A DNA stretch of 64,000 nucleotides from the NCBI RefSeq assembly GCF_014648775.1, contig NZ_BMRT01000012.1:1-64000 (forward strand), written 5' to 3'. This DNA is from Streptomyces abikoensis. Lineage in GTDB: Bacteria; Actinomycetota; Actinomycetes; Streptomycetales; Streptomycetaceae. The first letter of the stretch is position 1. Each line of letters begins with the position of its first letter. A program made the position numbers and the translations under genes. The notes under the pieces are model-generated. The model did not search any database and was not told the DNA's origin. It saw only the letters and a list, made by a program, of their open reading frames with translations. Positions 7,905 through 23,034 of the stretch are shown in pieces.

Positions 7905-9010
7905 CCGTGGCTCCCCAGCCCGCCTACCGCGCCCTCTTCTGCGATCTGCGCAGCGACCAGGTCGTCGACGCCCTGCCGCTGACCGGCGTCGAGTTCGACG
8001 ACTACATCGGCAAGACCGGATCGCTGCGCGCCACCGTGCCCCTGCCGGACCGGGCGCTCGCCCAGCGCGCCCGGTCCGCGCTCCAGCCCGGCCGCACCGC
8101 GGTCTGGCTGGAGCGCGGCGGCGAGATCTGGTGGGGCGGCATCCTGTGGACCTGCACGCCCTCCGGCGACGAGAGCGGGCGGATGACGGCCGAGATCCAG
8201 GCCGGGACCTTCGACTCGTACCTCGACCACCGGATCCTGTCGAGCGGCTTCGAGGCCAAGGACGTCGACCAGTTCGACGTCGTCCGCGGCCTCTTCGACC
8301 ACCTCCAGGCGCAGCCCGGCGGCGACCTCGGCATCGAGTACGGCAACGAGGTCTCGGGCGTCCGCCGCACCCAGAACTACGCCTACACGGACGTCGCCCG
8401 GATCCGCGAGATCCTCGACGGGCTCGCCGCCCAGCGGGACGGCTTCGAGTGGCGGGTCCACTGCTACCGCGACCCCGTCAGCGCCCGGCGCGTCAAGCGC
8501 CTCCAGCTCGGCCACCCGAGGATCCACGTCGGCGCCCAGGACATCGTCCTGGACCGGCCCGGCCCGCTGCTGTCGTACAGCCTGCCGAGCGACGCGACGC
8601 TCCAGTCCAACGTGTGGGTGGCCCGCGGCGATTCGGCCAACCGCAACCAGGCCGCGGACTCCGTGCCGACGGTGTCGGAGCGGAAGGTCTCGATCGAGGA
8701 CCTGAACGCCGGCTGGCCGCGGCTCGAAGGCACCTCCGACCACAGCTCGATCAGCGACCGCGACATCCTCAACGGCCTCGCCGACGCCGAACTGGCCCGA
8801 TCCCGGCGCCCCCAGCTCATCCCCGAGGTCACCATCCGCGTCGACGGCCGGATGACACCCGCCCTCATCGGCGCCACGGTCCGGCTGCGCGTCACCGACC
8901 TGTGGCACCCGGAAGGACTCGACGCCCGCTACCGGGTCGTCGGCATGACCGTCTCGCCGCCCGAGCGGGCGAAGGCCGAGACCGCCAAGCTCTATCTGGA
9001 AGGACTCTGA
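7901..9010 (+). CDS. Minor tail protein (tail-tip / Tal-like)
   Basis: 369 residues, translationally coupled (ATGA overlap) to the gene before it. The N-terminus (PAYRALFCDLRSDQVVDALPL, then VEFDDYIGKTGSLRATVPL) is typical of the actinophage minor tail protein that follows Dit and forms the tail tip hub. A central YTDVARIREILDGLAAQRDGF segment and a C-terminal IGATVRLRVTDLWHPEGLDA domain follow. No peptidase or hydrolase motif is visible. Confidence 0.6.
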   Translation: MTVAPQPAYRALFCDLRSDQVVDALPLTGVEFDDYIGKTGSLRATVPLPDRALAQRARSALQPGRTAVWLERGGEIWWGGILWTCTPSGDESGRMTAEIQAGTFDSYLDHRILSSGFEAKDVDQFDVVRGLFDHLQAQPGGDLGIEYGNEVSGVRRTQNYAYTDVARIREILDGLAAQRDGFEWRVHCYRDPVSARRVKRLQLGHPRIHVGAQDIVLDRPGPLLSYSLPSDATLQSNVWVARGDSANRNQAADSVPTVSERKVSIEDLNAGWPRLEGTSDHSSISDRDILNGLADAELARSRRPQLIPEVTIRVDGRMTPALIGATVRLRVTDLWHPEGLDARYRVVGMTVSPPERAKAETAKLYLEGL

Positions 9011-9723
9011 TGGCCGCGATCCCCCTCGACATCCTCGACCGCATCCGCGATCTGGAACGACAGGTCCGCGCGCTGATGGGCAGCGCCAACACGCGGCCCA
9101 GGATGGACGAGATCCAGGGCGGCCGCGTCGTCATCGGCGACGGCGGCTCGCTGACCGTCCGCACGCCCGACAACAAGGACCTCGCCTACATCGGACGGGT
9201 GTGGCCGGACCGGGAGGGCGGCCAGTACCAGCAGGGCTTCCGCGTCCGGCGTGACGACGGCTCCGTCGCACTCGACATCTGGACCGGCGACCCCAAGAAC
9301 ATGCCGGTCCAGCCCATCCGGATGTGGGACGCCAAGGGCAACATCATCTTCGCCGAGGACGCCCAGAACTTCGGCCTGGCCAAGCCCTACCTCCCCTACC
9401 CGCTGCCCGGCCCGGAGGACGCCACGAAGTGGCAGTCCACCAGCTCGACGAGCTGGCAGACGCTGTACAGCAGCCAGGCGATCATTCAGCACCCCCGGCT
9501 CTACTGCAAGATCGACTACGCCTTCGCGGGCGACGGCGGGGAGGTCCGGCTGCTCGTGAACGATCAGCAGGTCGGGCCGACCGGCAAGAACGGCCTGTGG
9601 TTCTACGAAAAGATCGGCGCGGCATACGACGCCGACGTCACCTTCAAGGTCCAGGCGCGCGCGGCCAATTCCAAGAGCACCGTCTGGTGCATCCCCCGCG
9701 CTCTCTACGGCGTTCAGTCCTGA
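9010..9723 (+). CDS. Tail tip-associated protein of unknown function
   Basis: 237 residues starting at a TGATG overlap with the previous stop. A short N-terminal coiled coil (ILDRIRDLERQVRALMGS) is followed by a beta-rich segment with GGRVVIGDGGSLTVRTPDN, a pattern seen in small phage tail fibre proteins that trimerise through the helix. The C-terminal half (WQSTSSTSWQTLYSSQ to the end) looks like a small jelly-roll. Its place in the baseplate/fibre block supports a structural role; the exact part is not clear. Confidence 0.5.
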   Translation: MAAIPLDILDRIRDLERQVRALMGSANTRPRMDEIQGGRVVIGDGGSLTVRTPDNKDLAYIGRVWPDREGGQYQQGFRVRRDDGSVALDIWTGDPKNMPVQPIRMWDAKGNIIFAEDAQNFGLAKPYLPYPLPGPEDATKWQSTSSTSWQTLYSSQAIIQHPRLYCKIDYAFAGDGGEVRLLVNDQQVGPTGKNGLWFYEKIGAAYDADVTFKVQARAANSKSTVWCIPRALYGVQS

Positions 9724-9775
9724 GCGCCCCCAGCCCCTGAGCCCCCATTCGCCCCACGACAGGAAGGCGCGCCTC

Positions 9776-11389
9776 GTGCTACCCGGTGCCATCCCCACCG
9801 TCACCGTAACCGCCCGCTACCTCTCCATCGACGGTCACGCCCTGTCGGGCAGCGTCACCTTCGAACCGCCCCCGCTGCTCACCCACAGCGACAGCGACGT
9901 CATGCTCGGCGGAATCTTCTCCGCGCCCCTCGACGCCGACGGGCGGATCAGCGTCACGCTGCCCGCCACCGACGCGCCGGGCATGAACCCGACGAACTGG
10001 GCCTACACCGTCACCGAGCGGCTGTCGGGGCTGCCCGCCCGCGCCCCGTACAAGATCCTGCTGCCGGCCGCGCGGCCGAAGGTCGACCTGGCCGACATCG
10101 CCCCCAGCGATCCCCGCACCCCCGACTACGTCCCGGTCGCCGGGCTCCCCGGCCCGCCCGGGCCGCCCGGACCGGCCGGCGCCCCCGGGCCGGTGCGCTC
10201 CGTGAACGACCACACCGAGGCCGAGATCCGGCTCGACGCCAAGGACGTGGGCGCCGTGCCGGTCACCGGGGGCACGGTGACCGGCACGTTCACCGTCCGC
10301 GGCAACGGCAACGGCGCCGCCCTGGACGTCCAGGACACCACGGGCGCCAGCCGGGTGCGGGTCGACTCCACCGGTGGCCTTGTGGCCAACGCCGACGCCC
10401 GCTTCACCGGCAATGTGCAGATCGGCGCCACCGTCGCCGACAGCGCGGGCGGCCAGTCCGTGCTCGGCATGAAGAACGTCACCGCCGTGCCCACGGGCAA
10501 GCCCACCGACGGCATCGTGCTGTACGCCAACGGCGGCGTCCTGGCCTACCGCAAGCCCGACGGCACCACGGTCACGCTCGACGAGCGGGCGGCGGGCGTA
10601 CGGTCCGTCAACGGCTACAGCGGCATCGTGAACCTCACCGCCGCCGATGTCCGCGCGGAACCCGCCGGCCGGTCGGTCCTGCTCTCGGGCGCGCAGACCG
10701 TCGAGGGCGCGAAGACCTTCACCACCGCGCCGTCCGTCACGGTCGACCCGACCGCCCCGGAGCACCTCGTCCGCAAGTCCTACGTCGACGCCGCGGCACG
10801 CTCCGGCAACTGGGCACCGTCCGACCTGGGCTTCCTCGCCTGGACGTTCGACCCGGGGCTGGGCGACGGCAAGAGCCCCATCAACTCGGGGGCGCCCGGC
10901 GACATCCCGGCGAGCGGACGCATCTACTACAGCGCGGTGATCCTCCGCTCGGCGGCCACCGTCAAGGAGATCTGCGTCCAGACGCTCGGCTACTCCGGCG
11001 CGTCGGGCGGGATCGGGCCGGGATCGTTCGCGGGACTCTACGACGCCGCCGGCAAGCGGGTCGGGCAGAGCGCCGACCTCAGCATGGTCTACCCCGAGGC
11101 GCACGACATCGGCGGCATGACCTCGTTCCTGCCGCTGACCGCACCGGCGACGCTCCAGCCCGGCATCTACGTCGTCGCGCTGCTGCTCAACTACTCCAAC
11201 TCGTCGAACGCGCCCCGGATCATGACCGGCAACGGCGGCTACGACGTCCCGGGCCGCTTCGGCCGCCCGGGAACCGTCCCCCGCACGGTCATGTCGCCCA
11301 CCAAGGCCAACACGGCACTGCCCACCGACGTCGACTGGGCCAACGGAACCATGGCCCTGGGCACCCGGTACTGGTTCGCGCTGGCCTGA
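9776..11389 (+). CDS. Tail fibre with collagen-like segment
   Basis: 537 residues from a GTG start behind AGGAAGG. Residues 1-115 are a beta-rich attachment domain. Residues 123-139 are five to six Gly-X-Y triplets (GLPGPPGPPGPAGAPGP), a collagen-like trimerising hinge. Then comes a repetitive shaft with NDHTEAEIRLDAKDVGAVPV and VNGYSGIVNLTAADVRAEP, the 'V(N/D)xxxG-V-L-A-DVGA' motif of phage tail fibres. Residues about 350-537 form a separate C-terminal domain, the likely receptor binder. This is the candidate host-range determinant of the element. Confidence 0.7.
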   Translation: MLPGAIPTVTVTARYLSIDGHALSGSVTFEPPPLLTHSDSDVMLGGIFSAPLDADGRISVTLPATDAPGMNPTNWAYTVTERLSGLPARAPYKILLPAARPKVDLADIAPSDPRTPDYVPVAGLPGPPGPPGPAGAPGPVRSVNDHTEAEIRLDAKDVGAVPVTGGTVTGTFTVRGNGNGAALDVQDTTGASRVRVDSTGGLVANADARFTGNVQIGATVADSAGGQSVLGMKNVTAVPTGKPTDGIVLYANGGVLAYRKPDGTTVTLDERAAGVRSVNGYSGIVNLTAADVRAEPAGRSVLLSGAQTVEGAKTFTTAPSVTVDPTAPEHLVRKSYVDAAARSGNWAPSDLGFLAWTFDPGLGDGKSPINSGAPGDIPASGRIYYSAVILRSAATVKEICVQTLGYSGASGGIGPGSFAGLYDAAGKRVGQSADLSMVYPEAHDIGGMTSFLPLTAPATLQPGIYVVALLLNYSNSSNAPRIMTGNGGYDVPGRFGRPGTVPRTVMSPTKANTALPTDVDWANGTMALGTRYWFALA

Positions 11390-11427
11390 CCGTCCCCTCC
11401 CCGCCCCGCACGGACAAGGAACCCTTT

Positions 11428-11766
11428 ATGGCCATCGACTGGATCCCGCTCACCCCCGTGGCACCCATGCACGGAAACCCCCTGGCACGCGTCGTCGGGG
11501 ACCGAGTGGAGTTCGCCGGACACCTGCAAGGCAGGTTCCAGGTCGCCACCCCGCTGTTCACCCTGCCCGAGGGCATGCGCCCGGCGGGACTGCAGCGCGT
11601 GCTGTTCACCGCCAACGTGGGGGCCCACAACCCCTACGGCACGGCGCAGTTCTACATCCACCCCGACGGGAACGTCTATCTGGCGACCTACCCCGAGTAC
11701 CTCGGGCAGGGCCCCGAGGAGACGGTCCTGCTGAGCGACTCCTTCAGCATGACGGCGCCCATGTAG
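11428..11766 (+). CDS. Small fibre-associated protein
   Basis: 112 residues, 38 bases after the fibre gene, behind AAGGAAC. Sequence phrases such as WIPLTPVAPMHGNPLARVVGD and LPEGMRPAGLQRVLFTANVG resemble short beta-sandwich tip proteins that follow tail fibres in actinophages. It could cap the fibre or assist its folding. No enzyme motif is visible. The only downstream gap before lysis genes holds a terminator. Confidence 0.5.
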   Translation: MAIDWIPLTPVAPMHGNPLARVVGDRVEFAGHLQGRFQVATPLFTLPEGMRPAGLQRVLFTANVGAHNPYGTAQFYIHPDGNVYLATYPEYLGQGPEETVLLSDSFSMTAPM

Positions 11767-11795
11767 CGACCCCCGTCCCGCCCCCACCACCCGTG

Positions 11796-11820
11796 CCCCG
11801 GGCCGCCCAGCGGCCCGGGG
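11796..11820 (+). terminator. Hairpin between fibre and lysis genes
   Basis: A perfect 11-bp stem (CCCCGGGCCGC with its complement, 3-base loop) lies in the 79-base gap before the endolysin. There is no clear T run, but high-GC stems of this type act as terminators in Streptomyces. Confidence 0.5.
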
Positions 11821-11845
11821 CCCTCGCATGTCTGGAGCGACTTCC

Positions 11846-12889
11846 ATGGCAACTCCCCTCACCGCCGACCAGTTCGTCGCCGCGCTGCGCGCGGAAGGCG
11901 TCGACGTCGTGGAGACCGACGACTGGCGCGACCACAACCGCAACCACAAGGGCGCCTGGGGCCCCGTGCACGGGGTGATCATTCACCACACGGTCACCTC
12001 CGGCACCGACTCCTCCGTCGAGCTCTGCTACGAGGGCTACGACGAGCTCCCCGGCCCGCTCTGCCACGGCGTCATCGACAAGTCCGGCACCGTCCATCTG
12101 GTCGGCAACGGGCGGGCCAACCACGCCGGTACGGGTGACGGCGACGTGCTCGCGGCCGTGATCGGCGAGACGTCCCTGCCCCGGCCCGTCGCCAACGACA
12201 CCGACGGCAACGCCCGTTTCTACGGCTTCGAGTGCGTCAACCTCGGCGACGGCGACGACCCGTGGCCGGCCGCGCAGCTCGACGCCATCGAGCGCGTCTC
12301 GGCCGCGCTGTGCCGGGCGCACGGCTGGAGCTCGGGCTCCGTGATCGGCCACAAGGAGTGGACGAACACCAAGGTCGACCCGGTCGGCTTCGAGATGGGC
12401 GACATGCGCGGCCGGGTCGCCGGCCGGCTGGGCGGGGCGCCGGCCGGGCGCCCGGAGGAGCCCGCCGAGCCGTCCCGCCCCGCCATGACCACGTACACCG
12501 TGCGGCCCGGCGACACCCTCAGCGGCATCGCCGAGTCCCACGGCACCACCCCCGCCCGGCTCGCCTCCCTCAACGAGCTGGCCGACCCGGACCGCATCCA
12601 CCCCGGCGACGAGCTCTCCGTCCCCGGCCCGGGCAACGACTACGCGCCCTTCCCCGGCCAGTCGTTCTTCCGGGCCGAGCCGAAGTCGCCGGTCGTCACG
12701 GCGATGGGCCGCCGCCTGGTCGAGGAGGGCTGCTCGGCGTACTCCCAGGGGCCCGGCGAGCAGTGGACCGACGCCGACCGGCAGTCGTACGCCCGCTGGC
12801 AGCGCAAGCTCGGCTTCTCCGGGCCGGAGGCCGACGGCTGGCCCGGACGGGTCTCGTGGGACGCGCTGAAGGTCCCCCGCGTCTCCTGA
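11846..12889 (+). CDS. Endolysin: N-acetylmuramoyl-L-alanine amidase with LysM
   Basis: 347 residues from the ATG with GGAG 8 bases upstream; an earlier ATG has no such site. Residues 1-195 are an amidase_2 (zinc T7-lysozyme type) domain: HGVIIHH (His47/His48), and GHKEWTNTKVDP (His169, Lys176, Asp178) carry the metal and catalytic positions. Residues about 216-262 form a LysM (YTVRPGDTLSGIA...NELADPDRIHPGDEL). Residues about 270-345 (ADRQSYARWQRKLGF...GWPGRVSWDAL) form a peptidoglycan-binding helix module known from Streptomyces phage lysins. It cleaves the amide linking muramic acid to the stem peptide during lysis. Confidence 0.9.
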   Translation: MATPLTADQFVAALRAEGVDVVETDDWRDHNRNHKGAWGPVHGVIIHHTVTSGTDSSVELCYEGYDELPGPLCHGVIDKSGTVHLVGNGRANHAGTGDGDVLAAVIGETSLPRPVANDTDGNARFYGFECVNLGDGDDPWPAAQLDAIERVSAALCRAHGWSSGSVIGHKEWTNTKVDPVGFEMGDMRGRVAGRLGGAPAGRPEEPAEPSRPAMTTYTVRPGDTLSGIAESHGTTPARLASLNELADPDRIHPGDELSVPGPGNDYAPFPGQSFFRAEPKSPVVTAMGRRLVEEGCSAYSQGPGEQWTDADRQSYARWQRKLGFSGPEADGWPGRVSWDALKVPRVS

Positions 12890-12933
12890 GAGCGGAGAGC
12901 GGCCCCACAAAAGAAAGACAGAAAGGAACCACC

Positions 12934-13182
12934 GTGTCCGACGCCGCCAGGCGGACCCTCCGCACCGTCCTCCAGACCGCCGTCGCCCTCGCGCTCGCCC
13001 TGCCCGCGATCGTCGACGCCTCCGGCATCCCGGCCAGCCTGCCGTGGGTGGCCGGGGCGCTCGCCGTCGCCGGCGGGCTCGCCCGCGTCATGGCCCTGCC
13101 CGCCGTCCAGGCCCTCCTCCCCCGCTGGCTGCGGGACGGGCGGGACGGACGGGACGGGGACGACGACCGGGGCCGCGCATGA
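12934..13182 (+). CDS. Holin-like small membrane protein
   Basis: 82 residues from a GTG behind AAAGGAACC. It has two hydrophobic segments (VLQTAVALALALPAIVD and LPWVAGALAVAGGLARVMALP) and a highly charged Asp/Arg/Gly C-terminus (LRDGRDGRDGDDDRGRA), the layout of small actinophage holins. Placement directly after the endolysin supports a pore-forming lysis role. Its stop overlaps the start of the next small gene. Confidence 0.65.
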   Translation: MSDAARRTLRTVLQTAVALALALPAIVDASGIPASLPWVAGALAVAGGLARVMALPAVQALLPRWLRDGRDGRDGDDDRGRA

Positions 13183-13442
13183 GCGAGCGGCAAGGAAACG
13201 AGGCCGCCACGGTCGCCGTGGAGCTGGAGCGGCTGCGCGGCACGATGGAGGCCGGCTTCGCCCGGGTCGACGGCTCGCTCGCCCTGCTCGTCCAGCGCAG
13301 CGACCAGACCGACAAACAGCTCGCCGATCACGAGGCCCGGCTGGACGCCCTGGAGCGCGCCCGCTGGCCGCTGGCGAGCGTGGCGGCCCTGACGGCCGTC
13401 GGCGGGGTGGTCCTCGCCGGGCTGCAGCTCACCGGCCGCTGA
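13179..13442 (+). CDS. Small coiled-coil protein with C-terminal membrane anchor (lysis accessory)
   Basis: 87 residues with an N-terminal coiled coil (VAVELERLRGTMEAGFARVD, DKQLADHEARLDALERARWP) followed by one C-terminal transmembrane segment (ASVAALTAVGGVVLAGLQLTG). Start overlaps the holin-like gene by four bases (ATGA). The layout resembles second holins/XhlA-type accessory proteins found after the endolysin in many actinophages. It is the last gene of the phage-like block. Confidence 0.6.
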   Translation: MSERQGNEAATVAVELERLRGTMEAGFARVDGSLALLVQRSDQTDKQLADHEARLDALERARWPLASVAALTAVGGVVLAGLQLTGR

Positions 13443-13466
13443 CCACCAAAGGCTCAAAAACGCCGC

Positions 13467-13502
13467 AGGGCGGCCACCCCGCGTGCGCGGGGCGGCCGCC
13501 CT
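13467..13502. terminator. Bidirectional terminator between the phage block and rpoC
   Basis: AGGGCGGCC pairs with GGCCGCCCT, enclosing a second stem CCCCGCG/CGCGGGG, so nearly the whole 36 bases fold. The A run just upstream (CTCAAAAACG) gives a T run for rpoC transcripts on the - strand. It separates two convergent operons only 79 bases apart. Confidence 0.75.
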
Positions 13503-13520
13503 GACGAGCGAACCAGAGGC

Positions 13521-17420
<3,900 letters not shown>

Positions 17421-17504
17421 TGTTCGTCAATCCCTCTTTCAGGGTCGTGCCCCTCGCGTTAGCGATTTATGGGCTCTACATCAGTGGTCTGGGGGTCCGG
17501 GGAC

Positions 17505-17532
17505 GGTGGGGGCCTCTTGCGAGGCCCCCACC
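17505..17532 (-). promoter_or_regulatory. Perfect hairpin in the rpoB-rpoC spacer
   Basis: GGTGGGGGCCTC pairs perfectly with GAGGCCCCCACC over a 4-base loop, lying 7 bases after the rpoB stop. There is no T run. It could be an RNA-processing or partial termination signal that sets the beta:beta' ratio. Confidence 0.6.
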
Positions 17533-17539
17533 AGACCCG

Positions 17540-21022
<3,483 letters not shown>

Positions 21023-21183
21023 GAGGGGGTCCTTCCGAGGGCTCGGACTCACTACGCGCGTACCGGTCCCACTCGTCGCGTACGAGAGAAATCCCAGCTC
21101 AGGGGGTTTCCTTCAGCTGTGCTCGAGAGTGGGCATGCCCCTGGTGACGGGCAGGGAGCAGCTAACAGGCAGCGCAAAGGGTC

Positions 21184-21212
21184 AGTGTAGCCACTTGGCC
21201 CACTGATGTCCA
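21184..21212 (-). promoter_or_regulatory. rpoB promoter
   Basis: On the - strand TGGACA and TACACT are 17 bases apart, a close match to the vegetative (HrdB-type) Streptomyces promoter. The predicted start of transcription leaves a leader of about 155 bases before the TTG of rpoB. Confidence 0.65.
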
Positions 21213-21561
21213 GAGCGGATTTCCGGAGACCGGTGCGATACCAATCTCTCCCTCCGGGATCCTGTTGTTCCGCATCGCCTGGCGTCCTGCCCGACGCAAG
21301 CCATGCGCGGGAAGCGCATGACGATACTTCCCGCTCCGCCCCCGATCCATGCCTCGGACGGAGGATCGATGTGGCGGCGCGCCCGTAGGACGCGTCCTGA
21401 GAATCGCGCGCGGCGTGCCGTTCGTCAAGGCCCCTCGGCCCCCGGCGGCCGCTCCGGGCGCCCTCCCGCCCTGCTGGGAGCGGGTTCGTCGCCTCGGCGA
21501 GGCGGCGAAGATCACCATACTCGTCTCCGGGCCGCCGTGCGCGCATCCGTCCCGGGAACGC

Positions 21562-21597
21562 CCAAGGGCGACCACCCGTGCGGGTGATCGCCCTTGG
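21562..21597 (-). terminator. Attenuator-like hairpin in the rplL-rpoB gap
   Basis: CCAAGGGCGACCACCCG and CGGGTGATCGCCCTTGG form a 17-bp stem with one mismatch and a 2-base loop, 52 bases after the rplL stop. No T run follows. Position matches the partial terminator that lowers rpoBC relative to rplJL in other bacteria. The rest of the 625-base gap holds the rpoB promoter and no gene that I can support. Confidence 0.65.
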
Positions 21598-21648
21598 TTG
21601 ATTCCGGCCCGGGGGCCGGAAAGGAGAGTCAGCAGACTCCCGAGGTAC

Positions 21649-22035
21649 TTACTTGACCTCGACGGAGGCGCCGGCGCCCTTGAGGGCCTCGGCGGCCTTC
21701 TCCGCGGCGTCCTTGGCGACCTTCTCGAGGACGGGCTTCGGGGTGCCGTCGACGAGGTCCTTGGCCTCCTTCAGACCCAGGGAGGTCAGCTCACGCACGA
21801 CCTTGATGACCTGGATCTTCTTGTCACCGGCGGCGGTGAGGATGACGTCGAACTCGTCCTTCTCCTCGACCTCGGCGGCAGCGGCGCCACCGGCGGCACC
21901 GGCAACGACGACCGGCGCGGCGGCGGCGGCGGTGACGTCGAACTTCTCCTCGAACGCGGACACGAAGGCCGCGAGCTCGATGAGGGTCATCTCCTCGAAC
22001 TGCGCGAGCAGCTCGTCCTGGGTGAGCTTCGCCAT
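21649..22035 (-). CDS. rplL: 50S ribosomal protein L7/L12
   Basis: 128 residues, the stalk protein that recruits translation GTPases. The N-terminal dimer domain (KLTQDELLAQFEEMTLIELA), the Ala-rich flexible hinge (AAAAAPVVVAGAAGGAAAAE) and the C-terminal domain with KIQVIKVVRELTSLGLKEAK are all complete. It follows rplJ by 107 bases on the same transcript. Confidence 0.97.
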   Translation of the reverse strand: MAKLTQDELLAQFEEMTLIELAAFVSAFEEKFDVTAAAAAPVVVAGAAGGAAAAEVEEKDEFDVILTAAGDKKIQVIKVVRELTSLGLKEAKDLVDGTPKPVLEKVAKDAAEKAAEALKGAGASVEVK

Positions 22036-22142
22036 GATGGCGGTCCTTCCACTAAATCGGCAGGTGCCGGGATGTACATGTCGGCGGGCGGACGGCCCGC
22101 TACGACCGGTGCCGGGTGGCTCCGGTCAATGCGCGAGCCGAA

Positions 22143-22673
22143 TTACTCGGCACCGCCCTGCTCGGCGAGCTTGGCGCGCAGCGCGTCCGCGGTGCGGACG
22201 AGCTTCGTCGGCAGCGCCTGGAAGAGCGAGGCAGCCTGGGACTGCTTGCCCTTCATGGCACCGGCCAGCTTGCTGAGCAGAACCTCGCGGGACTCGAGGT
22301 CCGCAAGCTTCTTGATCTCATCGGCGGACAGCGCCTTGCCATCAAGGACACCGCCCTTGATGATCAGGTTCGGGTTCTCCTTGGCGAAGTCACGAAGACC
22401 CTTCGCCGACTCCACCGGGTCACCGGTGACGAAGGCGACAGCCGTCGGGCCAGCGAAAAGCTGGGCGTCGAGCTGGTACCCGGCCTCTTCGGCCGCGATC
22501 TTGGTCAGCGTGTTCTTCACCACGGCGTACTGCGCGTTCTCACCGAGCGAACGGCGCAGCGTCTTGAGCTGCGCCACGGTGAGACCGCGGTACTCGGTCA
22601 GCACAGCGGCGTTGGAGCTGCGGAACTTGTCCGTGAGCTCGGCAACCGCGGCGGCCTTGGCGGACGTCGCCAT
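22143..22673 (-). CDS. rplJ: 50S ribosomal protein L10
   Basis: 176 residues, anchors L7/L12 dimers to the 23S stalk base and acts as translational/transcriptional autoregulator of its operon. The RNA-binding domain includes AVLTEYRGLTVAQLKTLR and VVKNTLTKIA; the C-terminal helix (ALRAKLAEQ) carries the L12 docking sites. GGAAGGAGG lies about 10 bases upstream. A structured leader with an attenuator precedes it. Confidence 0.97.
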   Translation of the reverse strand: MATSAKAAAVAELTDKFRSSNAAVLTEYRGLTVAQLKTLRRSLGENAQYAVVKNTLTKIAAEEAGYQLDAQLFAGPTAVAFVTGDPVESAKGLRDFAKENPNLIIKGGVLDGKALSADEIKKLADLESREVLLSKLAGAMKGKQSQAASLFQALPTKLVRTADALRAKLAEQGGAE

Positions 22674-22731
22674 GAGCCTCGGCCTCCTTCCGGGTGATTC
22701 GGACCGCTTAGGCGCGAGAAGGGGGCTTGGG

Positions 22732-22767
22732 CAAAACGAAACGCCCCGGCGCAGGCGCTCGGGGCGT
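22732..22767 (-). terminator. Attenuator terminator in the rplJ leader
   Basis: On the - strand ACGCCCCG and CGGGGCGT close an 11-base loop and are followed by TTCGTTTTG. This is an intrinsic terminator only about 60 bases before the rplJ start, downstream of an L10-binding leader, so transcription into rplJL-rpoBC is probably controlled by attenuation. Confidence 0.7.
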
Positions 22768-22913
22768 GACTCGACCGCGGGGACGTAATCCTCTTACGTC
22801 TCGGCGGGAGTGCAATCCACGTGACACCTGCGCAGGTCGCCCGCAGCTAGCGGATCCTTCGGCCGTCACACCCCCGGATGGAGGCGCGACAACGACCAGC
22901 GGTCTTTGGCTTC
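22768..22913 (-). promoter_or_regulatory. L10 leader RNA
   Basis: The - strand reads AAAGACCGCTGGTCG, GAAGGATCCGCTAGC and CCTGCGCAGG in order, matching features of the L10 leader class (kink-turn helix bound by the L10-L12 complex). A further small stem GACGTAA/TTACGTC lies between this and the attenuator and could take part in switching. Free L10 would bind here and lower expression of its own operon. Confidence 0.65.
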
Positions 22914-22919
22914 CTCAGG

Positions 22920-22949
22920 AGATTACGCGATAGGTGCGTATGGATGCAA
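22920..22949 (-). promoter_or_regulatory. rplJ promoter
   Basis: TTGCAT and TAATCT are 18 bases apart on the - strand, starting 7 bases beyond the rplA terminator. Transcription would begin near 22913 at the start of the L10 leader. Confidence 0.5.
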
Positions 22950-22955
22950 ATCGAG

Positions 22956-22992
22956 CCGGGCCCCGCACCTTCGAAAGAGGTGCGGGGCCCGG
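22956..22992 (-). terminator. Terminator after rplKA
   Basis: A perfect 15-bp stem (CCGGGCCCCGCACCT with its complement) with a 7-base loop, 43 bases after the rplA stop. It separates the rplKA and rplJL transcripts. Confidence 0.75.
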
Positions 22993-23034
22993 CCCGTACT
23001 GCTCAGAGCGCCACTACGCGCCCGCGAGGCCGTC

